Shown here one piece after another: positions 14,238 to 26,849 of a stretch of 64,000 nt of DNA. This DNA comes from Monosporascus cannonballus (lineage: Eukaryota; Ascomycota; Sordariomycetes; Xylariales). Positions within the stretch are counted from its first letter, which is position 1. Each line of letters starts with the position of its first letter. The notes under the pieces were generated by a model. It worked only from the letters and a program-made list of their open reading frames with translations. It was not told the DNA's origin and searched no databases. A program made the position numbers and the translations under genes. The stretch is taken from NCBI GenBank assembly GCA_004154925.1, contig QJNS01000192.1, positions 62,001-126,000 of the forward strand. The letters run 5' to 3'.

Positions 14238-14951
14238 CGTACTATATAAATAAGCTGGATAGACAAATAAGCTAAACACTATTTAGCATTTCGGGACCAC
14301 AAATTCGAATTAAATAATTATAATCCAATAAATTAATTTAAACTATTCGGATTTTTTATCGCTAAATATATTTATAGATTTTTTATAAATACGCGTATTA
14401 TGTTCGAGCTTGCCACAAACGCCATATTTTTATTTCTTTGCCTAAACCCTTTTATAACAACTACTTTTAGCCGTTATTAATTACAATTATTTGCTATTAC
14501 CTCTTTTTATAACTATAAAATTTATACCTTTTTTACAGTAAATATTTTTTAAAAACATATATTTTTAGTTTTTCGACATTTATTAAGCACGTAATTTGCT
14601 TTGCAAAAATAGCTATTTTTTTTACTAAAACCGATTTTATATAAATATTAAGTTATTTTGTATTAAATAATTAATTAATTTAATTATTTTTATTACTAAA
14701 TTATTTTAGTAATTTCTGATCTTTTTTTACAAAAAAGAAAAAATAGAATTTGTAAAGATAAATACCGAAACGGTCGATGTAAATATAATTAAAATTCTTA
14801 ACTAGGAAAAAACGCGATTAAAATCGAATAAAACAAATTCCGCTTTTGCGAATCCGGATTTAATATTATCGGTCGTTATAACAACTTTGAATATATTGTA
14901 AAAACCGGTGATAAAATCCATTTTGGCAATATAGGTAATGTACTACTATAT
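14238..14951 (-). mobile_element. pogo/Fot1-type transposase remnant, copy P2 (C-terminal part)
   Basis: Inverted relative to P1. It begins with a terminal inverted repeat remnant containing AATAAGCTGG near 14,249 and encodes on the minus strand the zinc-knuckle-like tail (about 14,395-14,460) and the same C-terminal transposase block around 14,740-14,930, matching P1 and P4. At 14,951 it stops at the LTR of the Ty3/gypsy element and resumes at 22,192, so it was split by that insertion. The flanking pentamers TATAT (14,947-14,951) and CGTAT (22,192-22,196) differ by two transitions and are a candidate target-site duplication. Confidence 0.7.
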
Positions 14952-15157
14952 TGTGAGAATACAGCCCTTATAAGGATGAGACTGGTAGCGGACCAGCTAC
15001 CGATCAGCTATCGACCCACTTATTAATATAAATCCACCATCTAGCAACTAATAGGAAACGCCAGATGGAAATAACTTAATATATTTACTTTTTGAAATCT
15101 GCTTTACGATTAGTCGGAAATTACCTTATTTAGCTTATAGTTATTTATTATTTTACA
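14952..15157 (+). repeat. 5' LTR of the Ty3/gypsy element
   Basis: Starts TGTGAGAATACAG and ends TTTTACA, 206 nt, the same length as the 3' copy at 21,986-22,191. The outer (5') half keeps many CpA and TpG sites, whereas the inner half (about 15,080-15,157) is heavily converted to TpA relative to its partner. A third copy of the LTR start in reverse orientation lies at 30,518-30,644. Confidence 0.8.
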
Positions 15158-15173
15158 AATTTTTTATTTATTA

Positions 15174-16650
15174 TGGAAAGTAACGTAATAATTACCAGAA
15201 GCAAAGTTTGCCGATTGCAAAACGAACTTAAGTTATTAGTCGAAAAAACCGCCGATCGGAACCCAACCGACGAACGATCGATTACGGTACAGAAATAAGC
15301 GAAAAAGTTTATAATAAAGTTTTAATAAATAAAGGATTATAATCCCTAAAATCTTAAATCCTTTGATATATATAATAAGGATACGTTTCGATAACTATTA
15401 ATTAAACGGTCGGAAAACGGGTATAATATAATAAATACGTTCCGAAATTTAAATTAAAAAAGTTAAACTTTTTAATAATAATTAAATTTTGGAAATTTTT
15501 TATAAGCAAAATAAATAATATTTAGAATTATTTCGACAGTTAGCCGAATAATAGATAATGATATAAGTTAAAAAAAATAAAGTTTTATAAGTTAATTACG
15601 ATATTATTATAAAAGCTTAAGAGCAATAAACGAATATTACGTTATAATTATCCGAAATCTTCCGAATATATATTAATTTAAAAAAAATTGGATAAAAGTT
15701 ATTACGAAAATTTATACTAAAAAGCTAAGGCGAAATACCTTTATTTATATTTAATATGTTATGGGCTATATGGACGTTTTTATTACAAATATTTAATAAT
15801 TATATTATATTACGTTTAATTATTTTAATTATAAAAAAGAATTAAAAATAAAAAACTTATAAATTTTTATTTAAAACAATTACGTAAATATTAATTGTTT
15901 TAATAAGGAATATAAAAAATAATTTATGAAATTGCGATAACGATCCGATTAATTATTATTGGATTTTTACGTTAAATAAAAATTTTTAATTTATAATATA
16001 AAATTTATAAATATTTTTAATCTGGAAAAAAATCGGAATAATAAATATTTTATTTTTAATTACTTTTATAAATTAATATTAAGGTTACCAAATACCTTAT
16101 TACGAAAAAACGTAAAATTAAAATAAATTAATAACGTAATAAATAAGGTAAAACGTTATTAGAACGCTTAAAAAATAAAGTAAAACTAATTATTTTCCGT
16201 TAAAAGTATTAATAAAAATAAACGATTTTATTTTAACGTTTTCGGAAAAAAAGATTTTCAGAATAAATTTAAAATGCCGTATAAAAATAATAAGGACCGT
16301 AAGCGTTTTTATATTCGAAAAGTAGATAATCGCCGATTTAATTCCAATTAAAATAAGTTCGTATAATTTAATATTTTTAATTTTTATAAGGGCTTACTTA
16401 AGTATTATAATTATAAAAAGCGAAGTTATAAAACGTAAATTGCAAATTTAAAAAAGATACAAAAACTTTATTATTCCGTTTATACGGAAACAGATTTTCT
16501 AAAGCCGTATAAAACGTTATAATATATAATAATAAATCAAATTAATCCTTAAACGTAAACCCAAAAAAAGCTGGAATAAACGTATACGTTTAATTTATTT
16601 TAGCTGATAATTATAAAACGGTTAAAATAAAGCCGTTTTTAAAAAGGAAA
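15174..16650 (+). pseudogene. gag-like remnant of the Ty3/gypsy element
   Basis: Begins 16 nt after the 5' LTR with ATG and a readable run of residues, MESNVIITRSKVCRLQNELK, before stops accumulate. A cysteine-rich segment resembling a retroviral zinc knuckle (CX2C-type, partly mutated to tyrosine codons as expected from G-to-A or C-to-T) lies near 16,395-16,440. Gag would package element RNA in virus-like particles. The frame is broken many times and no product is expected. Confidence 0.55.
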
Positions 16651-17339
16651 ATATTTATTTAAAAAAATACGAAGGATATAATAATATAAATAAATATTAT
16701 AAATAAAAGGTTAACAAAAAAGTTCAACTTTTAATTAATTTTCGTAAATATTTTAGGTTTTATCGATATTAACGGCGCGTATATTAAATATTATAAAGCT
16801 TACGAAATTTTTATTAATATAATAAATTATAACGAAAATAAACGAAAATTTAAATAAATTTATTTTGTAATATGTCGTAATTAAAAAACGTTTAATTTTT
16901 TATTATTTAAACTTATAATAAATAAATTAAGGGTTTTATTAAATATAATTATATATTAATAGTTATATAAATTATTACAAAAAATCGATAAATAAAAAAT
17001 CGTAAATTTAACGTTTTTTGGTAAACAAATTTATACCTTTAATTTAATAACTTTAATTGAAAAACTAAATATCTTGGAATTCGAAAAATAATAGCAATAA
17101 AAAATAATTAATTTTCTTATATATCTAAAATATTTTCGACAAATATATTGCGAAAAAGTAATAAAACAAATATTTTAATTATTAGGAGCAAAATATATAA
17201 TAAATTTAATTTTAAGGAAAACGTTTTTATACCGCCTAATTTACCTTATTTCGAAAATTTAAAAAAAAAATATTCGAAAAATATATCCGAAAAAACTTAA
17301 AAGTAGGCTAGATACGTTATTTAAAAGCGGACGTAAAAA

Positions 17340-17700
17340 TATTAATAGTATTTATGTTTAAAAAATAGCAATTTTCAATTGTACGTCGATTATAAAAGGC
17401 TGAATCGGGTAATAATAAAAAACCGATATTTTTTATTTTTAATTTCAGAAATAATAAATTAATTTGAAAGATATTTATTACTGAATAAAATTTAAAAAGA
17501 AATAACTAATAAAAATTATTTTCCGAACGTAATACGAATAATTCGAATATACGATTATGTTATTTAATTTTATTAACGTATTAATTATATTCCAGGCTTA
17601 TATATATATAAAGTATTATGGCAATTAATTAATTATACATATATAATATATTTAAATAATATAATTCTTTATTTAAATAACGAAAAAAATACACGAAATA
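17340..17700 (+). pseudogene. Reverse transcriptase remnant (Ty3/gypsy)
   Basis: Around 17,384 the plus strand reads VDYKRLNRVIIKNRY, the conserved fingers motif of Ty3/gypsy reverse transcriptases, followed by FLISEIIN and, near 17,555-17,600, a decayed version of the MPFGLTNAPATFQ block, in which codons for P, G and Q have become L, stop or similar through C-to-T changes. The catalytic YxDD motif would follow but is not readable. This is the clearest evidence for the class of the element. Confidence 0.75.
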
Positions 17701-19199
17701 TTTTTAATTAATTTACGAATAATTATTATAATATTAATTATTTATTAAAACGTTTAAATATAAATTTTTCAAAAAAAATTAAAATTTTTAAGATTTATAA
17801 TTAATATTGATAACTTAAAAATAAACCGCCAACGGGTTGATATTATCGAAATGTAATTAAAATTAAAATTAATTTATAATACTTAAATATTTTTATAATT
17901 TACAAATTTTTATCGAAAATTTATTACTTATTATTTACGTATTACCGAATTTATTATTAAGGTTTTAAAACGAACGTAAAATAAAAATAAATTAATAAAA
18001 TTTAAATGGTTTAAAAAAGTTAAAAAAATATTTCGAAATTTAAAAAATATTTTTTAATCGGCAATTATTTTCTAATATTAAGATAATGCCAAAAATATTA
18101 AGGATATTTTTATAAAAATACAGAAAGTATTAACGCTTAATTATATATTAATTGCGAAAATTAAATTCAATCGAAAAGCGGTAAATTATAAAATAATAAA
18201 AATTATTAACGATTATAAAAAGCTTAAAATATTAACGGTAATATTTTAAAAATAAGGAAATTGTTTTAACATTTATTAATTATATAACGTTAAAAGATAT
18301 AAAAAAATTGCCGGCGTATAACCTTAAAAGGAAATTAACTTAATAGGTTTATTACTTTATATAATTTAATTTTAAGATTTAATATTAATTAAACGCTATT
18401 AATTTAATGGATAAATTATTTAAACGCTTAAATTATATATTAAAGGAAATTGCATATAAAAACGTAATTTTTACGTTATTTTAAAAATTTGAATTTATAA
18501 ATAATATGCTGGAAAACGTACGGAAAACAGTCGTAAATATATAGCGCGATTTAAAGCATTATAAAGAAGTAAAAGGCCTTATAAAAATAACGTAAAATTT
18601 GCTTATTACAAAATTTTTAAATAAATTTTAAGTGGCGGAAACTTAAGTAATTATTATCTGTATAAAAAAAATTAAAGACTTTTTGTTATACGATTGCAAA
18701 AAGTTTTCGAAGAGGAAAAAAAATAAGAAATTATATGTTTACTAAATTTATCGTTTACAAATAACAATATAAGTACGAATTATAATAATAATATAATTAA
18801 CGGTTAAATAATAATAATTATAAATTATAACCGTATTACGATCGGATTCCAAAAAATCTGAAAAAAACGAAATTAATATTAAAATTATTATTTATAATTA
18901 ATACGTTTTACATTTTTTAGTAAAAAAATTAATTAAAAACAAAATAACATTTTAACCTAAAACTTTTTAATAATTTTACAATTAGGTTTAAAGGTTATAA
19001 ACTAAAAATTTAAATATTATAAAGTTAAGACGAATAATTGGACATTAAATCGAAATAAAAAAATATTTCCTGGATTTAAATAAGGTTTTATATTATCGGC
19101 ATAAATTTATAATTTCGTTATTAAATGTTTTACGGAAATAATTAATTAATTAATATTATAATAATTTAAAGGCAAAATATATAGGATATATTCTTACGT

Positions 19200-19700
19200 T
19201 AAAATTAATAATTAAAAAGTTTTATTAGAAAAATATAACGAACGATATCCGAAAATATATTAAATAACATCTAAATTATTAAGGCATAATAAAATTACGT
19301 TATAAATTATATGAATAATTATAGCTTTTACCGTTATTTAAATAATCTTTTTAAAAAATCTCGTTAAATTTTATTACGGGATTTGTTAAAAGTTTAAATT
19401 TAAACGAATTAAAATATAACATAATTTTGGTGATCGTCGACCACTTTACAAAATTAAAATTATTTATTTTTACGGTTAAAACCTTAACCGTAACCAAATT
19501 AGCCCGATTATTTTATGATAAAGTTAAATGCAAATTCGGTACGTTAACCGGAATTATTAACGATAAAAATAAGCTATTAACGAATTAATTTTAAGTAAAA
19601 TTTTGTAAAAAGCGAAAAATAAAGCGGCAAATATTAACTGCTTATTATCCGCAAACTAATAAACAAATAAAACGTATTTATTAAATTATAAAACATTATT
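19200..19700 (+). pseudogene. Integrase remnant (Ty3/gypsy)
   Basis: From about 19,424 the plus strand reads VIVDHFTKLKLF, then KTLTVTKLARLFYDKV and GTLTGIINDKN, and ends near 19,650 with TAYYPQTNKQIKR. These are the signature blocks of the Ty3/gypsy integrase core (VDRFTK, the second catalytic Asp in SDRD, here NDKN, and the HPQTDGQ region, here YPQTNKQ). The substitutions are those RIP would produce, including loss of both catalytic-region aspartates. Upstream text near 19,350 (KISLNFITG) matches the usual DFITGLP block. Confidence 0.8.
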
Positions 19701-21985
19701 TCCGTAATTATATTAATAAATATTAAAATAATTAAATAAAGTTATTACGAAATACAGAATTTATACATAATAATATGTAAAATACATTTACCGGCTGCTT
19801 TCCGTTTAAAGTTTTATATAAGTATTATATAAAAATAACAAAATATCTTTTATAAATATTTAAAAAATAAATATAAGAAATTAAAAAACGTTTCGAAAAA
19901 ATAACGGCTATTTATTAAACAATATACGAATATTAAGAAAAAAATAACGGCAGCTTAAGAAATATTATAATTAATGTTATGCGTTTATAAAATTTTAATT
20001 CAGGTAAAAAATAAATTTATTAATTAAAAACGTTAAATTTAAAAATAAAAATTTTATATTTATTTATATTAAAGTTACGATTAAAAAGTAAATAAGCTTT
20101 TAAATATATAAAATAATTTTTTAAACCAAATATTAATAAATATATAATATATTTCTAATATCCTTATTAAAACCGTTATATAACCGGGAATCGGGCGACG
20201 TTTAAATAACGTTACCAGACCTAATAAAAAAACAGAAAAAATAAATAGTAAAAAATATTATCTGCCATTAAAATAATCGAAAATAACGCAAATATCTAAT
20301 TAAATAAAAAAACTGGTTTACCAAATATAATACGTAAAAGCTTTAAAAGTACTTCGAATACGTATATAAGAAATGAAATAACCTAAAAATCGCAAAATAA
20401 TAATAACTTAATTAAAAATTAATTATTTAATAATTATAAAAATTATAAAAACAATTTTAAACAAATTTAAGATATTAATATTAAAATATTACTTAATTAT
20501 ATAATTATTTTTAAATTCTTAACAAATAATTATTTTATCGTATACTGGTCGGAAATCGATAAATAACATAAAAAAAATTAAAATTTTATTTCGAAAATAA
20601 AATTTCGCAATTAATTATTAAGTTTTACGTTAATTAACTTTTAATAAACGTATTAACGAAATTAATACAGAAATATCAGAAAATAATCGAAAAATTTATA
20701 ACGGCAAAAAGCGGATATATTTATTAAATTTATTAGGCGCAAAACTTGGAAAAAATTTAAAAACGTTTTATTTTTTACGAAAAATAAGGCTTAAATAATT
20801 AAAATATAATTTGTTATTAATTGAAAATAAAGCGTTATCCTTAAAGCGTTTAATATATTTAGGTTTAATAATAGTTTTACTGGGTAAAGTTATTTTTTAA
20901 TTATAATTATTAATAAATATCGAAATTTCGTTAAAACGTTAGAAAACGGGCGAAAAATATTCGTAAGTAAAAAGCGTAATAATATAATGACTTTCGAAAA
21001 TCGCCTTATTTATAAAAATATCTTAAAATTACGTTTAATCGGAAATTAATTACGGAATAATAATAAAAAGACCATAATATTTATAAAATAATATTAAAAT
21101 TGGATTTCCGTAATTATAACAAACGATCGGAAATTAATTTTTATTATATTAAGAAAACCATATTTTTTAATAATAATTATATTAAGGGCGAATTCGGCCT
21201 TGCAAAAGACGTCGAGTCGATAACCGACCGCAATTTTATCGGAATATTCGTATTAGGTATTTGCAATACGAACTTTTTCGAGTTCGTCAATTAACTTTTA
21301 GTTATCGATACCGAATTAAAAAATCGTTTAGGCGGCACTTTTAAGGATAATTAAAATTTAAACGGAAATCAAATAACGATATTAATAATATGAAAAATAA
21401 TTATTTATCATATAAAAAATCTTATAATAATAATTAATTACGATATAATTTAAAATGTTTAAAATTTAAACGTAAACGGTACGGTAATCGAAATAACGTT
21501 ATATTACGTAAATATAATGCGGCTTATTGCCGCCCGTAATACGACTAATATTTATTTTATTATCGGCGTCAAAGAGATAACGTTCGAAAAAATCCTAATT
21601 CTTTTTAATATTAAAATATTATTTCTTTTAAAACTTTTTACGAAAAAAAGATATAACGAACGGAGATAATACGTAAAATAATTGGAAAAGGCAAAATAAA
21701 AATAAAGAAAAACGAGAAACCGAACAAAACGCGTATGCAAAAAAAATAGAAATATAGGCGCAAAAAAAAGTAAATAAAATAAGGTTAAAAACGGATTATA
21801 ATAAGAAATTAGGCGGAACATAATTAATTACGTAATATAATATGTATTAATTATTACGGTACTTACTTATAATATAATATAACGGTAAATTATCGACAAA
21901 TATACGTAATTAAATTTGCAAAATACGTTATATCAAATTAATAATAATAATATTAAGAATTAATAACTTAAAAAAAGAAAGTAAT

Positions 21986-22191
21986 TATAAAAATATAGCT
22001 TTTATAAAGATAAAGCTAATAACGATTTAATTACCGATTAGCTACCGACCTACTTACTAATATAAATTTACCATCTGGTAGCTAATAGAAAACGCCAGAT
22101 GGAAGTAATCTAATACATTTACTTCTTGGAATCTGCTTTACGACTGGTCGGAGATCACCTCACCCAGCTTATAGCTGTCCATTATCTTACA
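21986..22191 (+). repeat. 3' LTR of the Ty3/gypsy element
   Basis: 206 nt ending CATTATCTTACA. Aligned with the 5' LTR, its inner (5') half is strongly converted (for instance AATATAGC where the 5' copy has AATACAGC), while its outer half keeps CpA and TpG (GATCACCTCACCCAGC against AATTACCTTATTTAGC). The mutated halves of the two LTRs are therefore reciprocal. Pogo copy P2 resumes immediately to the right. Confidence 0.8.
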
Positions 22192-23290
22192 CGTATAAGA
22201 TTTTCGATATATAACAAATAAACGAGTTTTAATATAGAAAAACAAAATCCGTTAAAAGGTAAAAATCGATAAAAAATAAGCAAATATATAAAACGTATTA
22301 ATATCATTATATACGCAATAATTTTCGAATTTAATCGAATAATAATTTTCGTAATTATTAAAAACAAAAAAAATGATTCGAGTTTTCAATACGTATTTTA
22401 ATATATTTATCGAAGTATTTAATCTGTTTTAAATCGAATTTTTTATTATTTAGTCGTTTTCGCCTATAACAAATTTTTATTTCAATAAAAGTAGGCTATT
22501 AGCAAATTATCGAAAAAAATAATTTTTTTATTAAGGATAATAAATAAAGAATAAGTCCAGGCTTAAAAATTAACGGCTTGTATTATTATAAATAATTCTC
22601 GATTTCTTTATTAAGTTTATTTAAATTTTCTATATTTTTAACGATAATAATACTTATATTTGCTATTATAAAAAATCTTTTTAAAATTTTGTTTGATCGA
22701 AATTATAAATATTTTCTTTTATAATACCATATTCTACAATTATAATCCGGATAAACTTAAATTATTTTCGAAATATCTTTAGATTTTTATAAAGCTTTTT
22801 TAGTAATTTATCAGTCGATTTACACGCGTTTTAAGTTTTTTTACCGTTAAATAAAGTTAGATATTTAGTTAATTTTAACGCATATTGTAATACGCTATAT
22901 AAATAATAAATTTGCTATATTTCTAACGTATTAAAGCCGGATAAAAAACGTTTACGTATTTAGGTTAAAAAACATTTCCTATAATCGACTTTTTTCGATT
23001 AACATTAATTTTTATAGAAAAAGGATAATATCGGCTGGGGCGCATATATTGTTATATCTCGTTGTTAAGGTGGAATATGAAATATTATAAATAAAGTCAA
23101 ATTTTGTATAACTAATTCTCGGGTTATTGTTCTTAGCTTAAACGGTTAAATTTATTTTCGAATTTCTTGTAAGTCGTTTTATATCGTAATTATTAAGAAA
23201 TAAATAATAAAATTTAAATACATAAAATATAAATGATTTTAAAATCGAATTATTAATTTTAAACAAAATAATAATATTATATTAAAAATT
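22192..23290 (-). mobile_element. pogo/Fot1-type transposase remnant, copy P2 (N-terminal part)
   Basis: The continuation of the copy interrupted at 14,951. The minus strand carries the catalytic-domain start and, toward 23,040-23,190, the N-terminal DNA-binding region also seen in P3 and P4 (a KINLAV-like start near 23,150). The join of 14,951 to 22,192 reproduces the uninterrupted sequence seen in P4 around 29,215-29,260, supporting a single split element of about 1.8 kb. The outer end is approximate because the terminal repeat is not clear here. Confidence 0.65.
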
Positions 23291-25239
23291 ACTAAAAGTT
23301 TTTTTTAAATCTTTACTTTATATATATATATAATATTTATGTATTAATATTAATTTTATAGAAATTAGGTATAAAATAAGAATTATTTAAGATTAAAAAA
23401 ATATAAGGCTTTTTGCAATACTTCAACTAATTCTTATTGCGAAAATTGAATTTATCTAATTTATAAATATATATATTTGCTTAATTATTGTCGCATTTAA
23501 ATTTATTAAATGTTAGAAAAAGTTTATTTATTTGAATTATATTAAATAAATACGAAAAATATTATAAGATATTAATTAAAATGGGTGAATAATTTAAAAT
23601 AATATAGCGAAAATTTATTATTATTAATTTTTAATAATACGTTGTTTTATATTATAAATAATTTAATAGATAATTTATATTTATTTTGTTTTTAATTTAA
23701 AAGTATTATTTATATATAAAATTTTTATATAATATAATTTTAATTAATACGTATCGAATAAAACTTTTTTATTAAATAATTATAAAATCGAAAATATTTT
23801 CATATTTTTGATATTTTTAAAAACGAAGTTTTTTTTAATTTTATTAATATAAAGTTTTAAAACAATTTTTTTATTTTTAAAAAATCTATATTTATTAATA
23901 TCTTTTGTATATAATATATTGTAATGACGTTAAGTATAGTAAATAAATAATATCTACGTTAGTTTTTATAAAAATAATTAATTTAATAATAAGGAAAACA
24001 TTGTATTTTAATTAAATGATATATTTTATAATATTAAATTAAATCTTGATTAATTCCATTTTATTATTATATTTAATTTCAGTAAAAATTAAATAATAAT
24101 AAGAATATATAAATAAAAAAGCATATATTATACTTTATAACTTATTAACAAATTCTGTTTATCGAAAAATAATATACTTAATATTAATAATATTTTTTAC
24201 AAATTCGTTTTAAGTTAAATATTATATATTTTAATAATAACAATTTTATATTCGTTATATTGTTTCGTAAAATAAACGTTATATTATTTGAAAATTTCGT
24301 AACTAAATTGTCGAAGCCGTTTGTTTTTTATTTTAAAAGTTTTAATTTATTCATAGTATATTTTTAAATAATTGAAATACCAATTAAAAATTAAAATATA
24401 TCTTAGTTATAGACTGCAATAGTATTAAAATTAAGTTTGCCGATTTTAATTACATTATATTTATAATTAATAACGTCAATAAAGTTGATTAATAAAATAT
24501 AATAGAAATTCATAAATAATATATAAATAATTGTAATATAATTATCTTCAACTTTTTTAACATTAAAGTTGCTAAAATCAAAATAATTTCGTATAATTAA
24601 ATTATTTTATATATAAAAATATATTAGCTAACAACAAACCTTTAATTTTAATTTTTTATTTTATATTATATTTTTAAAAAAAAACATTTTATAAATACTA
24701 TAATATTTTATAACACAATAGGTGATATTATTTTAACGAAATTAATATATATATTTAAATTGATAATATAGGTAATTTGAATGAAGTATATTTAAATATT
24801 TGAATTTTCGTTAAATCGTATAAAAATATTATATTATTTGTAATTCAATATAACGTGTAATTTCGAAATAATTTGTGTATTTTATATATTATAAATTAAT
24901 TAATTGATGTTTTTAAGTTTTTTTAATAAAACATATTGTTTTACTTTTATTTATGCGTTTGTATAATTTATATATTAACTTTTTGAGCTTTTTAATTTTT
25001 AAATTTTATTTTAATTATATATTAATATTAAATATTTAGAAATTACGTATAAATGGTTTTTCTTACGTACTTATACGTAATGTGTATACTTAATAATTTA
25101 TAAAATCGTTATTATTTCTTATTATATAAATTTTAATTTATGAATTATTATTATATAAAATATTTTAAGTTATATTATTAATATTTTTTCCTTATATAAA
25201 TACTATATCTTTTAGTAATTAAAACTTATTTTTAAATAA
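23291..25239. other. Extremely AT-rich, CpG-poor spacer
   Basis: About 2 kb between the inverted pogo copies P2 and P3. It is even lower in GC than the rest of the block and, unlike the adjacent transposon remnants, contains few CpG dinucleotides. No coding remnant, terminal repeat or RNA-like structure was recognised. It may be older, more fully decayed DNA or ancestral AT-rich intergenic sequence. Confidence 0.5.
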
Positions 25240-25967
25240 CGCATTATATAAGTGGATTGAATAAATAAATAAGCTGAAAACTTTTTTAACAATTTCACCA
25301 TTTAATTTTAATTATTTATTTTTTTAATAAATACATTGTGAAACAGCTTACAAAAAAAATAAAAATAAACCTAGACGTTTAGATTAAGACAAATAACCCG
25401 AAAGTTAGTTATAAAAAACTTAGTTCTATTTATAATGTCCTATATTCCATCTTAGAACCGCAATATAACGATATATGCGCCCGAGCCGATATTTTTTTTA
25501 TAAAAATTAACGTCGATCGAAAAAAATCAATTGTTAAAAAAGTTCTTAACCTAAATATATAAACGTTTCCTATGCAGCTTTAATACGTTAAAATATAGCG
25601 AATTTGCTATTTACATAACGTGTTACGATATATATCGAGGTTAATTAGGTATTCAACTTTATTAAATAGGAAAAAAAATTAAAAACGCGTTTAAATTAAC
25701 GCATAAATTACCAAAAAGTTTTATATAAAAATCTAGAAATATTTCCAAAATAATTTAAATTTATTCAAACTATAATTGCAAAATATAATATTGCAAAGAA
25801 AAATGTTTATAATTTTAGTAAAACCGAATTATTAATAAAACTTTTTATAATAATAAGCATAGTTATTATTAATATTAAAAAATATAAAAAACTTCAATAG
25901 GTTTAACAAAAAATCGGGAATAATGCACAATAATATAAGCCGTTAATTCTTAAGGCTGAGTATCACG
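25240..25967 (+). mobile_element. pogo/Fot1-type transposase remnant, copy P3 (3'-truncated)
   Basis: Begins with a terminal inverted repeat remnant (25,245-25,285) that aligns with the P2 terminus at about 14,235. The N-terminal helix-turn-helix-like region follows (near 25,420-25,500, SIYNVLYSIL). The first catalytic block, readable as TIIAKYNIAKKNVYNFSKTE, lies around 25,765-25,825. It ends abruptly at about 25,967, where unmutated DNA begins. It is inverted with respect to P2, with about 2 kb between their N-terminal ends. Confidence 0.7.
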
Positions 25968-26090
25968 GCACAGAAGAACAAGAATTTAGCTATTACACTA
26001 CTAAAAGTAGAACGTTGTTAGATCGAGCCCTGACCGCCTTGTTCTGCTCTATATACCTACAAGGTACCACTTAGAACTGTGACAAATTTA
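25965..26090. repeat. Short unmutated island, possible solo LTR or recent insertion
   Basis: Some 125 bp of near-normal composition in which CpA and TpG are common, embedded in strongly AT-converted DNA. It runs from about TATCACGGCACAGAAG to CTTAGAACTGTGACA and truncates pogo copy P3. TG..CA-like ends are possible (TGAGTATC to TGTGACA), but I found no convincing target-site duplication and no second copy in the window. A solo LTR or a recent insertion are both possible. Confidence 0.4.
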
Positions 26091-26849
26091 AATATTTAAA
26101 TATATGAAAAACATTAGGCGTATATATTTTAATAAAGTTTAACTATAATTCAGTTATTATGGTTTTTTATTATAATAATTTCGTCCGATATTTCAAGTTA
26201 AAATTATATTATATTAGATTTTTACGAAAAATATTTTACTTAACTAAAAGTTAAAATTAAAATTCGATAATTATTTTGTTTTAATTAAAACTATTTATAA
26301 TAAATTTTATATTGTTTTGTATTATTATAAGCTATTATATTGCTTTTTATTATAACTTTTATATTTTTATTTTTATACGATTTTTAACTTATCGATCGTA
26401 AAATTCTATTGTTATTTCTACTTTTTTGTAATAAACGATTGAATTTTATATATATCTAAAATTTAAAACGGTATAAATAATGTAACTACTTTATAATTAT
26501 AAATTTTTAATTGAAAAGATTTGTAATATATTTTACTATCTTATATAATTAATATTTACAATATTTATAGTAAATTTAAAAAGAATATTAAATATCATAA
26601 TACGAATAAATTTATTGGATTATTTTAAATTATTATATATGTAAAATTAATTTCTGTAAACTATTTCGGAATTATAAAATTTGATAAACTTTTAACAATT
26701 TTCAACGAATATCTCCGATTTATTATAATTTTAATTAAGTTATTACGGATATTTATAAGTTTCTTTTAATTATTATTATAAAAATAATTTAGATATATTA
26801 ATTTTTAAAAGTTTTAAGCATGTTTATTTTAAACGTTAATTTTTAAATA
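26091..26849. other. Decayed AT-rich DNA, nothing recognisable
   Basis: This is AT-rich sequence with no readable protein motif, lying between the unmutated island and the second copy of repeat R. No RNA gene or terminal repeat was seen. Confidence 0.45.

Larger units (their letters stand above)
14952..22191 (+). mobile_element. Ty3/gypsy LTR retrotransposon, RIP-inactivated
   Basis: A 7.24-kb element bounded by two 206-nt LTRs. Internal remnants follow the Ty3/gypsy order. Gag starts at about 15,174 and has a zinc-knuckle-like stretch near 16,395-16,440. A protease-like region lies at about 16,740-16,990, reverse transcriptase around 17,380-17,690, and an RT/RNase H boundary near 18,030. 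The integrase core is at about 19,420-19,690, followed by a possible chromodomain around 20,490-20,640 (YWSEID, then WNPISKM-like). Integrase after reverse transcriptase marks Ty3/gypsy rather than copia. Every domain carries stops from C-to-T or G-to-A changes, so the copy is dead. It sits inside pogo copy P2. Confidence 0.85.

Noticed and set aside
21552..21821. 89-codon minus-strand frame inside the Ty3/gypsy element
   Set aside because: Antisense to the retrotransposon and composed mainly of Phe, Leu and Tyr from AT bias. The plus strand there reads as a charged decayed coiled-coil-like stretch.
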